Source: Schlesneria sp. (GTDB taxonomy: Bacteria > Planctomycetota > Planctomycetia > Planctomycetales > Planctomycetaceae). From it: a stretch of DNA of 64,000 nucleotides. The position numbers and the translations under genes were made by a program. The notes below the pieces were generated by a model. It was given only the letters and a program-made list of their open reading frames with translations, was not told the origin of the DNA and made no database searches. Below are positions 19,058 through 27,988 of this stretch, one piece after another. The DNA lies in NCBI GenBank assembly GCA_028291515.1, contig JAQGHU010000009.1, positions 58,213 through 122,212 of the forward strand, in the 5' to 3' direction. Each line of letters begins with the position of its first letter. Within the stretch, counting starts at the first letter, position 1.

Positions 19058-22000
19058 ATGATGAGTTGGCGTCTAACAGCCTGTGCGACCGCATTGACCC
19101 TATCGACACTGAGCGTTTTGGCCATTGCTGAAGACGTGCCAATTCCCGACGTCATCGAGTTCAATCGTGATGTGCGGCCGATTCTGTCCGAAAACTGTTA
19201 CGCCTGCCACGGGCCCGATGGGAACAAGCGCGAAGCAGAACTTCGGCTGGATACGGAAGCGGGATTGTTCGGCAAAGGAGCCAAGAAGCATCCGGCCGTC
19301 CCGTCGCAACTGGCTGAGAGCGATCTCTATCAACGCGTGACGACCTCTGTCGCCGACGAGAAGATGCCGCCCGTAGATTCCGGCAAGCACCTCACGGCTC
19401 GCGATATCGCGGTGCTTAAAAAGTGGATCGAGCAAGGAGCACGATGGCAGGGACACTGGGCGTTCATCAAGCCAGTTCGGCCGACACTTCCTGAAGCGAC
19501 GGAGCCGGGTTTCAGCCGTAACGAGATCGATCGATCCATATTGTCTCGATTGCGAGTGGCCGGATTGAAACCCTCTCCAGAAGCGGACCGGGTCACGCTG
19601 ATTCGGCGTCTCTCGTTTGATTTGACAGGACTTCCACCGACGATCGAGCAAGTCGATCAGTTCGTGGCCGATACCAGCCAGGATGCCTACGAAAAACTGG
19701 TCGATCGTCTGCTCGAATCACCTCACTACGGTGAACGAATGGCGCTCTACTGGCTCGATCTGGTCCGGTTTGCCGATACCGCGGGCTACCACAGTGACAA
19801 TCCTCGAGACATTACACCGTACAGAGACTATGTCATTCAGGCATTCAACCAGAACATGCCGTTTGATCGTTTCACAGTAGAACAATTGGCCGGGGATCTA
19901 CTCCCTTCACCCACGACTTGGCAAAAAGTGGCTTCGGGCTACAACCGCCTGCTGCAGACCACAGAAGAAGGGGGAGCGCAGGCGAAGGAATACACAGCCA
20001 AGTATTCGGCAGATCGCGTTCGCAACGTCTCCAGCGTCTGGTTGGGCGCGACGATGGGCTGCGCCGAATGCCACGACCACAAATACGATCCGTTCACGCA
20101 GCGCGACTTCTACAGCATGGCAGCGTTCTTCGCGGACGTGCAGGAGACGGCCGTCGGTCGCCGTGAACCTGGCATGCCAGTCCCGTCGGCAAACGATGAG
20201 AAAGAACTGGCACGCCTGAATTCGGAGGCGGCAGCGGCGCAACAACGATTGGAATCAGCCGTCGCCGCACTGGTCGCGTCAAAACCAGATTGGAATGACG
20301 AGCTGAAGACAGCATCGACATGGCGGCCACTGGAGGCTTCGGACATCAAGGTCGACGGTGAATCACAACTCCGCAAGCAAGAGGACGGCAGCCATAAATC
20401 ACAAGGAAAGGTCGCCGCGCAGGAGGTCTTTACTTTCACATTCCAGTCGGACGAGAAGTTGACGGGACTCAAGCTGGAAGCAATCTCCGATGATGAGCTA
20501 CCCGCACGCGGACCGGGCCAGGCGCCAAATGGAAATTTCGTGCTAACCGAGTTCAAAGTGCTGCGAACCGGCGCGAATGATAAGCCCGTGGCGGTAAAGA
20601 TCGCAAAAGCCGTCGCCGATCACTCTCAAAATGGACACGATATCGGCACGGCGATCGACGGCAAAGGGGGCAGCGGCTGGGCGATCTTGCCACAGACCGG
20701 CCAATCACACGAAGCAGTCTTCGAACTGGCTGAGGCTGTCAGCGGCTCAGTCGTCGTGACTTTGGAATTCAAATCGCAGTATCCGCAGCATGGAATCGGT
20801 CGCCTGCGAATCAGCGGAACGTCCGCGGACAAACCTGCCTCACAATGGGTTCCACCGGCCATTCGAGCGGCGATCGCGAAGTCGTCCGCCGATCGGACGG
20901 ATGCCGAATCGAATCAATTGGCCGGCTTCTTGCGCGACCAATCGGCACGCTTCCAACCACAGCGGGCTGAAGTGCAGCACTGGAATGGCCAGCGAGATGC
21001 CTATTCCAAGAATATCCCCGCGAGCTTGATTACAGTTTCCGCCGCACCTCGAATGGTTCGGATCCTGCCGCGGGGAAATTGGCAGGACGACTCTGGCGAA
21101 GTGGTTCCTCCGGCGATTCCTTCATTCCTCGGTAAGCTGGATACGGGAGAGCGGCAGGCGAGCCGGTTGGATCTAGCGAACTGGATGGTCGCGGCCGATA
21201 ACCCGCTGCCAAGTCGCATCTTCGTCAACCGAACATGGCGACTGCTCTTCGGCAATGGATTGTCGAAATCACTGGAAGACGCTGGCAGCCAGGGTGAATG
21301 GCCGACACATCCCGAACTACTCGATTGGCTGGCGGTGGACTTTCGCGAGAGCGGTTGGAATATGAAGCAGTTGGTCAAGCTGATGGTGACTTCGGGAGCC
21401 TATCGTCAGAATTCAGTTCAAACCAAACACGCTCGGATGCAGGATCCCTTCAACCGACTGCTGTCTGCTCAAAACCGCCTGCGACTGGATGCCGAGTTCA
21501 TTCGCGACAACTCGCTGGCCATTAGCGGCTTGCTGTCGCTTCGCCTTGGCGGCGAGAGCGATAAGCCCTATCAACCGGATGGATATTGGGAGTTCCTGAA
21601 CTTCCCACGTCGATCATGGGAGGCGGATAAGGGCGAGCAGCAATATCGTCGCGGGCTATATACCTGGTGGCAACGTTCGTTCTTGCACCCATCGCTCATG
21701 ACGTTTGATGCTCCAAGTCGCGAGGAATGTACGGCCGATCGCCCCAGATCCAATACACCGCAACAGGCGCTTGCTCTGCTCAATGATCCCACTTACGTGG
21801 AGGCGGCACGTGTTTTCGCGACGATGATCTTAAAGGACGGCGGTTCGACCGATGATGCTCGTCTGACTTGGAGCTTCCGCCGTGCCGTATCGCGTTCACC
21901 CAGTGCCGATGAACAGGCAATCCTGCAGAAACTGCTGGCAAAGCACCGGGAGGAATTCCGAGCGAACTCTGCAGCCGCCGAGCAACTTCCACGAACAGGC

Positions 22001-22102
22001 CTGGCACCACTTCCTGCGATGATCGACAAAACCGAACTGGCCGCGTGGACCAGTGTCGCTCGCGCACTCCTGAACCTGCACGAAACAGTGACGCGAATGT
22101 AA
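19058..22102 (+). CDS. PSCyt1/DUF1549/DUF1553 giant secreted cytochrome protein
   Basis: This 1,014-residue protein has a signal peptide (cleavage near residue 24), then a cytochrome-c-like PSCyt1 domain with CYACH at 47-51 and the DVRPILSENC context. DUF1549 (PSCyt2) follows from about residue 155, including RRLSFDLTGLPPT, YGERMALYWLDLVRFADT and ECHDHKYDP. A beta-sandwich insert covers about 400-600, and DUF1553 (PSD1) starts near 700 with ANWMVAADNPLPSRIFVNR. The family is a planctomycete hallmark usually paired with DUF1501. Its reaction is unknown; an extracytoplasmic redox role in polysaccharide use is proposed. Here no DUF1501 gene follows. The start at 19058 has AGGAG 8 bases upstream. 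Confidence 0.92.
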   Translation: MMSWRLTACATALTLSTLSVLAIAEDVPIPDVIEFNRDVRPILSENCYACHGPDGNKREAELRLDTEAGLFGKGAKKHPAVPSQLAESDLYQRVTTSVADEKMPPVDSGKHLTARDIAVLKKWIEQGARWQGHWAFIKPVRPTLPEATEPGFSRNEIDRSILSRLRVAGLKPSPEADRVTLIRRLSFDLTGLPPTIEQVDQFVADTSQDAYEKLVDRLLESPHYGERMALYWLDLVRFADTAGYHSDNPRDITPYRDYVIQAFNQNMPFDRFTVEQLAGDLLPSPTTWQKVASGYNRLLQTTEEGGAQAKEYTAKYSADRVRNVSSVWLGATMGCAECHDHKYDPFTQRDFYSMAAFFADVQETAVGRREPGMPVPSANDEKELARLNSEAAAAQQRLESAVAALVASKPDWNDELKTASTWRPLEASDIKVDGESQLRKQEDGSHKSQGKVAAQEVFTFTFQSDEKLTGLKLEAISDDELPARGPGQAPNGNFVLTEFKVLRTGANDKPVAVKIAKAVADHSQNGHDIGTAIDGKGGSGWAILPQTGQSHEAVFELAEAVSGSVVVTLEFKSQYPQHGIGRLRISGTSADKPASQWVPPAIRAAIAKSSADRTDAESNQLAGFLRDQSARFQPQRAEVQHWNGQRDAYSKNIPASLITVSAAPRMVRILPRGNWQDDSGEVVPPAIPSFLGKLDTGERQASRLDLANWMVAADNPLPSRIFVNRTWRLLFGNGLSKSLEDAGSQGEWPTHPELLDWLAVDFRESGWNMKQLVKLMVTSGAYRQNSVQTKHARMQDPFNRLLSAQNRLRLDAEFIRDNSLAISGLLSLRLGGESDKPYQPDGYWEFLNFPRRSWEADKGEQQYRRGLYTWWQRSFLHPSLMTFDAPSREECTADRPRSNTPQQALALLNDPTYVEAARVFATMILKDGGSTDDARLTWSFRRAVSRSPSADEQAILQKLLAKHREEFRANSAAAEQLPRTGLAPLPAMIDKTELAAWTSVARALLNLHETVTRM

Positions 22103-22121
22103 GAGGGACGGCACGCACAGT

Positions 22122-23909
22122 TTACGCGACTGCGGTTCCTGTCGCCCCTTTACCAGAAACGTTGACGGGTACCCAGCCCTCGTCCGTAGCTCGCAACACT
22201 TCCTCGATCGTCGTCAGTCCTTCTTTTACTTTCCGCAACCCGTCATAACGAAGCGGAATCATGCCGCTCCGTTTCGCATGATCGGTCACCGACTGAAGCG
22301 TCGCATTCACATTAATAGTTTCACGCAGAGCTTCATCCACAACGAGTAACTCGTGAATTGCGATGCGGCCGGTGTAACCCGTGTTTCGGCAGCGGGTACA
22401 TCCTGCCCCGCGATAAAAATGGTCGATGTCGAGTCCCATCTGCTGGACGATTGTCCTCATCGCGCGTGATGGCTCGTAGGACTCTTTGCATTTAGCGCAA
22501 ATCCGGCGACACAAGCGTTGGGCCAGGACAGCATTCAGTGAAGAACTGATCAGGTAGCTTTCCAAACCCATATTGGCCAATCGAATGACGGCACTACAGG
22601 CGTCGTTCGTGTGCAGCGCACTAAACACTAGATGCCCCGTGAGTGCCGCCTGGATCGCAATCCTGACTGTCTCCGTATCGCGCATTTCGCCGACCATCAA
22701 GACATCGGGATCCTGGCGCAGCAGGCTGCGAAGAACACTTGCGAATGTCAGGCCGGCTCGTTCGTTCACTTGGAACTGGTTGACGAGCTGCATCTGGAAT
22801 TCAACAGGATCCTCAACAGTGCAAATATTCTTTTCAATCGTGCTCACCGTGTTGAGCGCTGCATACAAGGTTGTACTTTTGCCGCTGCCCGTCGGCCCCG
22901 TCACCAGCACGATTCCGCTGGGACGATTGATGTTTTGCTGGAATCGCTCCAGGTTCTCGCTGCTGAAGCCGAGTTGAGTCAGCGACAACGGGATGTTGCG
23001 GTTGTCGAGAATCCGGATGACTGTCTTTTCGCCATGCGTGAGCGGCAAAGTACTGACACACAAATCGACAGAGCGACCTTCCATCATCACGTGGATGCGG
23101 CCATCCTGAGGCAGATGCGTCTCGCTGATATCCAACGTTGCCATGGTCTTGATTCGGCTGGCGATCGCGGGCGCAATATGTCCCGGCAATTCGAGTTTTT
23201 TTTGCAACGCTCCGTCGACTCGAAATCGAACTCGCATCTGGCGTTCGGTGGGCTCGATGTGAATATCACTCGCTCCCTCTTTCACGGCCGTGTAAATCAC
23301 ATAGTTCACCAGCCGGATAATCGGGCTTTGGCCCGCCAATGTGGTTGAATTGACGATGTCGTCGATCGATTCCTCGATCAGTTCGATGGCGTCGCCCTGC
23401 ACATCGTCGACAGCGTTATCGATGACGAAGACCTGAGTGTCAGGCAGATACGTTTGCAGCGTTCGGCGGATATCCCTGGCCGAAGCAATGGCCAGTTGGA
23501 CATCGCAGCGTGAAACCGCCTTCAAGCGATCCAGCAGGAAAACATCCGAGGGTTCCGCCACCGCCACCGTCAACGTGTTCCGCACTTTGAACAACGGCAG
23601 GACAACATGCTTTTCGATAAACTCCCGCGGCAGCAGTTCGACGACTTTTGGATCGAACAGACGAGGATCAAGGCGAACGAATGGAATCTGGAACTCGACG
23701 GCCAGGCATTCCAGAATCTGCTCTTCGGTGCAGTATTCGCGAGCGACCAACAGTTCGCCCAGTAACTTGGTTTGACCACCCTCAGATTGAAGGCGCAACG
23801 CTTCTTGAAGTTGTTCGGCCGTCAGAAAACCTCGACGAACGAGCAGGTCGCCAAGTCTCGGACGCGACAGCAACGGCGAACGAAGCGGTGTGAGTGTGGC
23901 TACGGACAT
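22122..23909 (-). CDS. GspE/PilB family type II secretion or type IV pilus ATPase
   Basis: The 595-residue ATPase has an N-terminal GspE-N-like domain ([27 protein letters not shown]), then the catalytic core. The Walker A motif GPTGSGKST is at about 336-344, with an Asp box VEDPVEFQ, a Walker [10 protein letters not shown] and a His box [14 protein letters not shown] four-cysteine zinc motif, CAKC near 470 and CTRC near 503, is typical of PilB/GspE. It should power assembly of a pseudopilus or pilus at the inner membrane. Its ATG overlaps the stop of the STAS gene by one base, so it is the last gene of a signalling operon rather than part of a gsp or pil cluster. Confidence 0.94.
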   Translation of the reverse strand: MSVATLTPLRSPLLSRPRLGDLLVRRGFLTAEQLQEALRLQSEGGQTKLLGELLVAREYCTEEQILECLAVEFQIPFVRLDPRLFDPKVVELLPREFIEKHVVLPLFKVRNTLTVAVAEPSDVFLLDRLKAVSRCDVQLAIASARDIRRTLQTYLPDTQVFVIDNAVDDVQGDAIELIEESIDDIVNSTTLAGQSPIIRLVNYVIYTAVKEGASDIHIEPTERQMRVRFRVDGALQKKLELPGHIAPAIASRIKTMATLDISETHLPQDGRIHVMMEGRSVDLCVSTLPLTHGEKTVIRILDNRNIPLSLTQLGFSSENLERFQQNINRPSGIVLVTGPTGSGKSTTLYAALNTVSTIEKNICTVEDPVEFQMQLVNQFQVNERAGLTFASVLRSLLRQDPDVLMVGEMRDTETVRIAIQAALTGHLVFSALHTNDACSAVIRLANMGLESYLISSSLNAVLAQRLCRRICAKCKESYEPSRAMRTIVQQMGLDIDHFYRGAGCTRCRNTGYTGRIAIHELLVVDEALRETINVNATLQSVTDHAKRSGMIPLRYDGLRKVKEGLTTIEEVLRATDEGWVPVNVSGKGATGTAVA

Positions 23910-24244
23910 CAGCGGAAACTCGCTACAGCATCGATGACCGAATCGAAGAGGTCAAATCGCTGATCCAGTCGTGTCACTTCGAAAATCTTGCGGCCCAAAT
24001 CCGGCAACCCGCTGATTTTGACGGCCCCCCCGGCATGGCGAGCCTGATCCTGCAAATTAACAATCGCCGTCAATCCGACACTGTCAAAGGCATCCGTACG
24101 ATCCATCTGCAGGACAATCGCGGAACTTCCCTTGTGAAGATGCCCCTCGACGGCCTCAGACAGCAGACGTGCGGTCTCTTCCATCAGGTCGTCCGGCGTA
24201 TGGACGACAACGACATCGCCAAATGTTTCAGTGGTGATCTGCAT
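23909..24244 (-). CDS. STAS domain protein (anti-sigma factor antagonist type)
   Basis: The 111-residue protein is a single STAS domain. It has an initial beta strand, [24 protein letters not shown], and [19 protein letters not shown]. Ser55 in the DSVGL motif is at the position phosphorylated in SpoIIAA-type antagonists. These proteins bind partner kinases or phosphatases and switch with phosphorylation. No SpoIIAB-like kinase is next to it. It sits 6 bases after a receiver gene and overlaps the GspE/PilB-type ATPase gene, which suggests it links the two-component input to the secretion ATPase or its partners. Confidence 0.92.
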   Translation of the reverse strand: MQITTETFGDVVVVHTPDDLMEETARLLSEAVEGHLHKGSSAIVLQMDRTDAFDSVGLTAIVNLQDQARHAGGAVKISGLPDLGRKIFEVTRLDQRFDLFDSVIDAVASFR

Positions 24245-24250
24245 TTATGA

Positions 24251-24673
24251 TCAGATGGAAGAGTAGCTGTCGCGATACGCCGCGGTGGAAGGCTCAGCCT
24301 CATAGCCCAGAACTTCGTACGCTTTGACGACCAACTCGCGTGGGCTGAAGGGCTTATTCACAATGGCAGACAGGTCCAGTCCGTTCAGTTCCACCGACTG
24401 CTCGGCAAGTTCAAAGCCCCGAGCTGTCAACATAATCACGGGCAGATCGGCCAGCGATTTGCTCTCGCGGATTCGGCGCACCAGTTGAGCACCGTTCATC
24501 CCTGGCATCGTGTAGTCGGTAATCAATAAAGCGGGAGGATGTTTTCGCAGCAGCTCCCAGCACGCCTCTGCATCGGCAGCCCCGTGAACATCAAATCCAG
24601 CACGAGAGAACTTCAGCGAAATAGCACGAACGATGTGTGGTTCGTCGTCACAAACGATAATGCGGGGAGACAT
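24251..24673 (-). CDS. single-domain response regulator
   Basis: This 140-residue protein is a CheY-like receiver: CDDEP at 8-12, phosphoacceptor Asp53 in LLITDYTMPG, Thr83 in VIMLTARG and Lys107 in VNKPFSP. All catalytic residues are intact and there is no output domain. It follows the histidine kinase gene by 78 bases on the same strand, so that kinase is the likely phosphodonor. The ATG at 24673 is preceded by AGGA at about 8 bases; a TTG at 24718 in the same frame would add 15 residues without family match. Confidence 0.93.
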   Translation of the reverse strand: MSPRIIVCDDEPHIVRAISLKFSRAGFDVHGAADAEACWELLRKHPPALLITDYTMPGMNGAQLVRRIRESKSLADLPVIMLTARGFELAEQSVELNGLDLSAIVNKPFSPRELVVKAYEVLGYEAEPSTAAYRDSYSSI

Positions 24674-24751
24674 GATCACGTTCCTGATTGGGTGTGAGAC
24701 AACGCCAGGGAGTTGCAATTGCCCCGGGGCCAGGTGACACGACGAAGTAAG

Positions 24752-26296
24752 TTAGTTGACCGATTTCTGCAGTTGTGAAGCGCGGCTTCCACGGCCCCGA
24801 TGACCCAATGGAATTCGGATCGAAAAGACACTGCCTTGATGAACCTGCGATGCGGCAGAGATCGCCCCATCGTGAATATTGGTGACGATGTATTTCACGA
24901 GTGCCAAACCCAGTCCCGTTCCCGGCGCAGCCTTTGAATTCTGGGGAACTCGATAGAAACGCTCAAACAATCGCGGCAACGCATCAACGGGGATCCCCAT
25001 GCCGTTGTCTTGAACTTCGATGACAGCTTCGGTGTCCTGCATTCTTGTCCGAAGTCGAATCTGACCACCCTTGGGTGTGTATTTGACGGCGTTCGAAAGC
25101 AGATTGATGATGGCCTGGCCGAACAGATCCACATCCAGATGAGCCGGGAGATACAGATCACTCAGTTCGTCGACGATCGCAATCTGCTTTTCTTTGGCAG
25201 CGGAAGCGACGACTTCCAGTGCCTTGCGTGCGATTCGATTGACATCAACATCTTCCCGCTGGACCTTGATCACGCCACTTTCGACTCGGGCAAAGTTCAG
25301 GAGATTGTTGACCAGACGCGTCAGGCGATCGACTTGTTCATCAATGAACTGCAGCAGTTCCAGTCGTTCGTCGGGATCGTCAACGTCGTCCATCAACAGT
25401 TCGGTGTAGGCTCGAATGCTGGCCAGCGGCGTCTTCAATTCGTGACTGACTGACGAAACGAATTGAGCTTGTTTCGCGGTTTCCAGGACTTGTTCTCTGA
25501 TGTCGGACAGCACGATCGACACGGAAGTCTGGCGACCGTCATCATCGTACAAGTTCGCCGCTTCGGCGCGATAGGTGATCAATTCGCCGGCGCACTTCAA
25601 TTCCAGTTCCGCGGTCCGTTTATCGGCAGCGGCCGACCTGTTGCGAACAGACTCGACCAGCGACTTGAGACTGGCCATCGAATCCCATGCTGAAGCGGCG
25701 GGGATCTCTGGGTTACCCGAGACAGCATTGAGCAACGTCGTCGCGGCCGCGTTGCGATAGACCAGCGTATTTCCCGAGTCCAACAGGAAAACAGGCTGTT
25801 CGACCAGATCCAGTGTATGAATCAGCCGTCGAACTTGAGTTTTAAGCAGGTGGGCTCGTGCTTCCAGACGTGCTCGTTGATCGGTTAGTTCACGGGACTT
25901 CGACTCGTGGCGTTCGACGCGATGGATTAATTCGCCCAGCAGCGACCTGAAGACGCCGGTTGAGTCCAAACCAGCGCTACGCACATCCGGTCTGTTCAAC
26001 GTGGCGATGGCAGCCGCTTCCTGCCGTCGAAATAATGCGATGGTGATCAGCAAGCCCGACAGCGAACCAGCAAACGTAAACAGTGATGCACTGGGTGATT
26101 TAAATAGCCACGTCCCCAATACGACTGCAACCATGCCGAGCGCGATCGAAGGCAGACACAATGGCAGCAGCAAGGTTCCTTGATGTGCCGGAGGAATTGG
26201 CAACGGCCCCGAATCGGAGACGGACATCGGGTCGGCCGGCAGCGAACCGCGATCAAGCGGACCACTTTGACTGAGGTCAAAAAAGTCGGTTGCCAT
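24752..26296 (-). CDS. membrane sensor histidine kinase
   Basis: The 514-residue kinase has two hydrophobic helices (about 41-62 and 68-88) with almost no periplasmic loop, a coiled coil at about 120-160, a PAS-like region at about 160-270 and the catalytic core. The phosphoacceptor His285 is in SSVSHELKTP; the ATP-binding domain shows an N box (INLLSNAVKYT), G1 (DNGMGIP), an F box (LFERFYR) and G2 (GTGLGLAL). The short loop suggests it senses membrane state or a cytoplasmic signal. It is the first gene of a minus-strand operon with a receiver, a STAS protein and a secretion ATPase. Confidence 0.95.
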   Translation of the reverse strand: MATDFFDLSQSGPLDRGSLPADPMSVSDSGPLPIPPAHQGTLLLPLCLPSIALGMVAVVLGTWLFKSPSASLFTFAGSLSGLLITIALFRRQEAAAIATLNRPDVRSAGLDSTGVFRSLLGELIHRVERHESKSRELTDQRARLEARAHLLKTQVRRLIHTLDLVEQPVFLLDSGNTLVYRNAAATTLLNAVSGNPEIPAASAWDSMASLKSLVESVRNRSAAADKRTAELELKCAGELITYRAEAANLYDDDGRQTSVSIVLSDIREQVLETAKQAQFVSSVSHELKTPLASIRAYTELLMDDVDDPDERLELLQFIDEQVDRLTRLVNNLLNFARVESGVIKVQREDVDVNRIARKALEVVASAAKEKQIAIVDELSDLYLPAHLDVDLFGQAIINLLSNAVKYTPKGGQIRLRTRMQDTEAVIEVQDNGMGIPVDALPRLFERFYRVPQNSKAAPGTGLGLALVKYIVTNIHDGAISAASQVHQGSVFSIRIPLGHRGRGSRASQLQKSVN

Positions 26297-26508
26297 CGTT
26301 TCCGCCCGAAGAGCGACCAGTTTCAGTGCGGCCCGCGAGATCCCATTGGAGACTCGATCCGCATCCTGAAACCTAGGTCACACTTGTGGTGTTGTCCAAT
26401 CGCAACATTAGTGGCGTTCCGACAACACGGCATTTCTCCGGATGGATTGAGATGACTTTCGCGATTGTGCCGACCATAACGTCATTCGTATGGATGGACC
26501 TTTGCCAC

Positions 26509-27954
26509 TCAGGCCAGGATGTCGTGAACGACATGCCCATGAACATCAGTTAAACGGAACTGTCGACCCGCGTGGAAATAGGTCAGGCGTTCATGATCGA
26601 ACCCCAACAGATGCAGAATTGTGGCCTGCAAGTCATGAATATGGACGGGGTTGTCGACAACGTGGAAGCCGAGATCATCGGTTGATCCGTAAACCACGCC
26701 GCGCCGAACTCCGCCTCCCGCCATCCACATTGTATAGGCCTGCGGATGGTGATCGCGTCCCAGGCTGCGACCAAGCGCCGTGTTGTTTTCGACCATCGGC
26801 GTGCGACCGAATTCGCCGCCCCAGACGACGAGCGTTTCATCAAGCAGCCCTCTGCGTTTCAGGTCAGTCACGAGCGCTGCCGACGCCTGGTCTGTCTTGC
26901 CGCAGTTGTTCTTCAAGTTCCCCACGACATCGGAATGGGCGTCCCAGCCTTCGTTGTAGATGTTGACGAAGCGGACTCCTCGCTCAATCATTCGCCGAGC
27001 CAACAGGCACGCGCGAGCAAACGACGGGACATCGGGGTTACAACCATACATCTCCAGCGTCTCTTTCGATTCGCTCTTCAGGTCCATCAACTCGGGCGCG
27101 GACGTTTGCAGCCGGTATGCCATTTCGTAACTGGCAATGCGCGTCGCGATTTCTGGATCCCCTTCCAGTTCCAAACGACGCCGATTGAGCGTTCCAATCA
27201 GATCCAGCGATTCTCGCTGCAGCCGCGCATCAATTCCAGCGGGACTGGAAACATCGAGAATGGGATCGCCCTGATTGCGCAATCGCACTCCCGAGAAGAC
27301 TGTCGGCAAGAATCCGCTGGACCAGTTCGCGGCACCACCACTAACACCCGACCCGGTCGACATCACGACAAACGCCGGCAGGTCGTCTGCTTCCGATCCC
27401 AACCCGTAAGTGACCCACGAGCCCAGGCAGGGTCGCCCTGGCTGGGAGAATCCTGTGTTAAAGAAAATCTGCGCCGGCGCGTGATTGAATTGATCGGTGT
27501 GAACCGACTTTACAATCGCGATGTCGTCGACAATCTTGGCCAGATGGGGCAGCATCTCGGACAATTCGGCTCCACTCTCACCGTGCTTCGCAAACTTGAA
27601 CTGCGGCCCAAGACAGTTGGCGTCTGGCCTGATGAAAGCATATCGCTGCCCCCCGATCACCTCGGGAGGAATCGGCTTGCCTTCAAACTGGGCCAATTTC
27701 GGCTTGTAGTCGAACAGATCAAGCTGGCTCGGGGCACCGGCCATAAACAGGTGAATGACCGCTTTCGCCTTGGATCCATAATGAGGCTGACGCGGAATTA
27801 GCGAAGTCTCAGCAACCGGTGCCGCCGCCCTCGTTGATTGCGACCCGGAAGATGTCAGCAACGATGCCAGCGCCATCTTGCCGACGCCTAGTTGGCATTC
27901 CCGAAAGAAATGCCGACGGGCCAGGTTCGTGCTATTTGGCAGAACAAGATTCAT
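26509..27954 (-). CDS. DUF1501 protein, partner of upstream DUF1549/1553 gene
   Basis: The 481-residue protein belongs to DUF1501, an alkaline-phosphatase/sulfatase-like fold exported in planctomycetes. Visible family segments are AVIHLFMAGAPSQLDLFDYKPKL, FKFAKHGESGAELSEMLP, RACLLARRMIERGVRFVNIY, LVVWGGEFGRTP, GRDHHP and MWMAGGGVRRG. The N-terminus has RRHFFREC followed by a moderately hydrophobic stretch, consistent with Tat export. It starts 34 bases after the large DUF1549/1553 gene on the same strand, the usual pairing, so both probably work as one extracytoplasmic system. Its enzymatic activity is unproven. Confidence 0.93.
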   Translation of the reverse strand: MNLVLPNSTNLARRHFFRECQLGVGKMALASLLTSSGSQSTRAAAPVAETSLIPRQPHYGSKAKAVIHLFMAGAPSQLDLFDYKPKLAQFEGKPIPPEVIGGQRYAFIRPDANCLGPQFKFAKHGESGAELSEMLPHLAKIVDDIAIVKSVHTDQFNHAPAQIFFNTGFSQPGRPCLGSWVTYGLGSEADDLPAFVVMSTGSGVSGGAANWSSGFLPTVFSGVRLRNQGDPILDVSSPAGIDARLQRESLDLIGTLNRRRLELEGDPEIATRIASYEMAYRLQTSAPELMDLKSESKETLEMYGCNPDVPSFARACLLARRMIERGVRFVNIYNEGWDAHSDVVGNLKNNCGKTDQASAALVTDLKRRGLLDETLVVWGGEFGRTPMVENNTALGRSLGRDHHPQAYTMWMAGGGVRRGVVYGSTDDLGFHVVDNPVHIHDLQATILHLLGFDHERLTYFHAGRQFRLTDVHGHVVHDILA

Positions 27955-27988
27955 GACAACCTCGCGTTAAAGCCGCTTTGTCTGCGGA

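Noticed and set aside
26746..27801. 351-codon plus-strand frame
   Set aside because: It is antisense to the DUF1501 gene and shows no recognisable domain or ribosome site.
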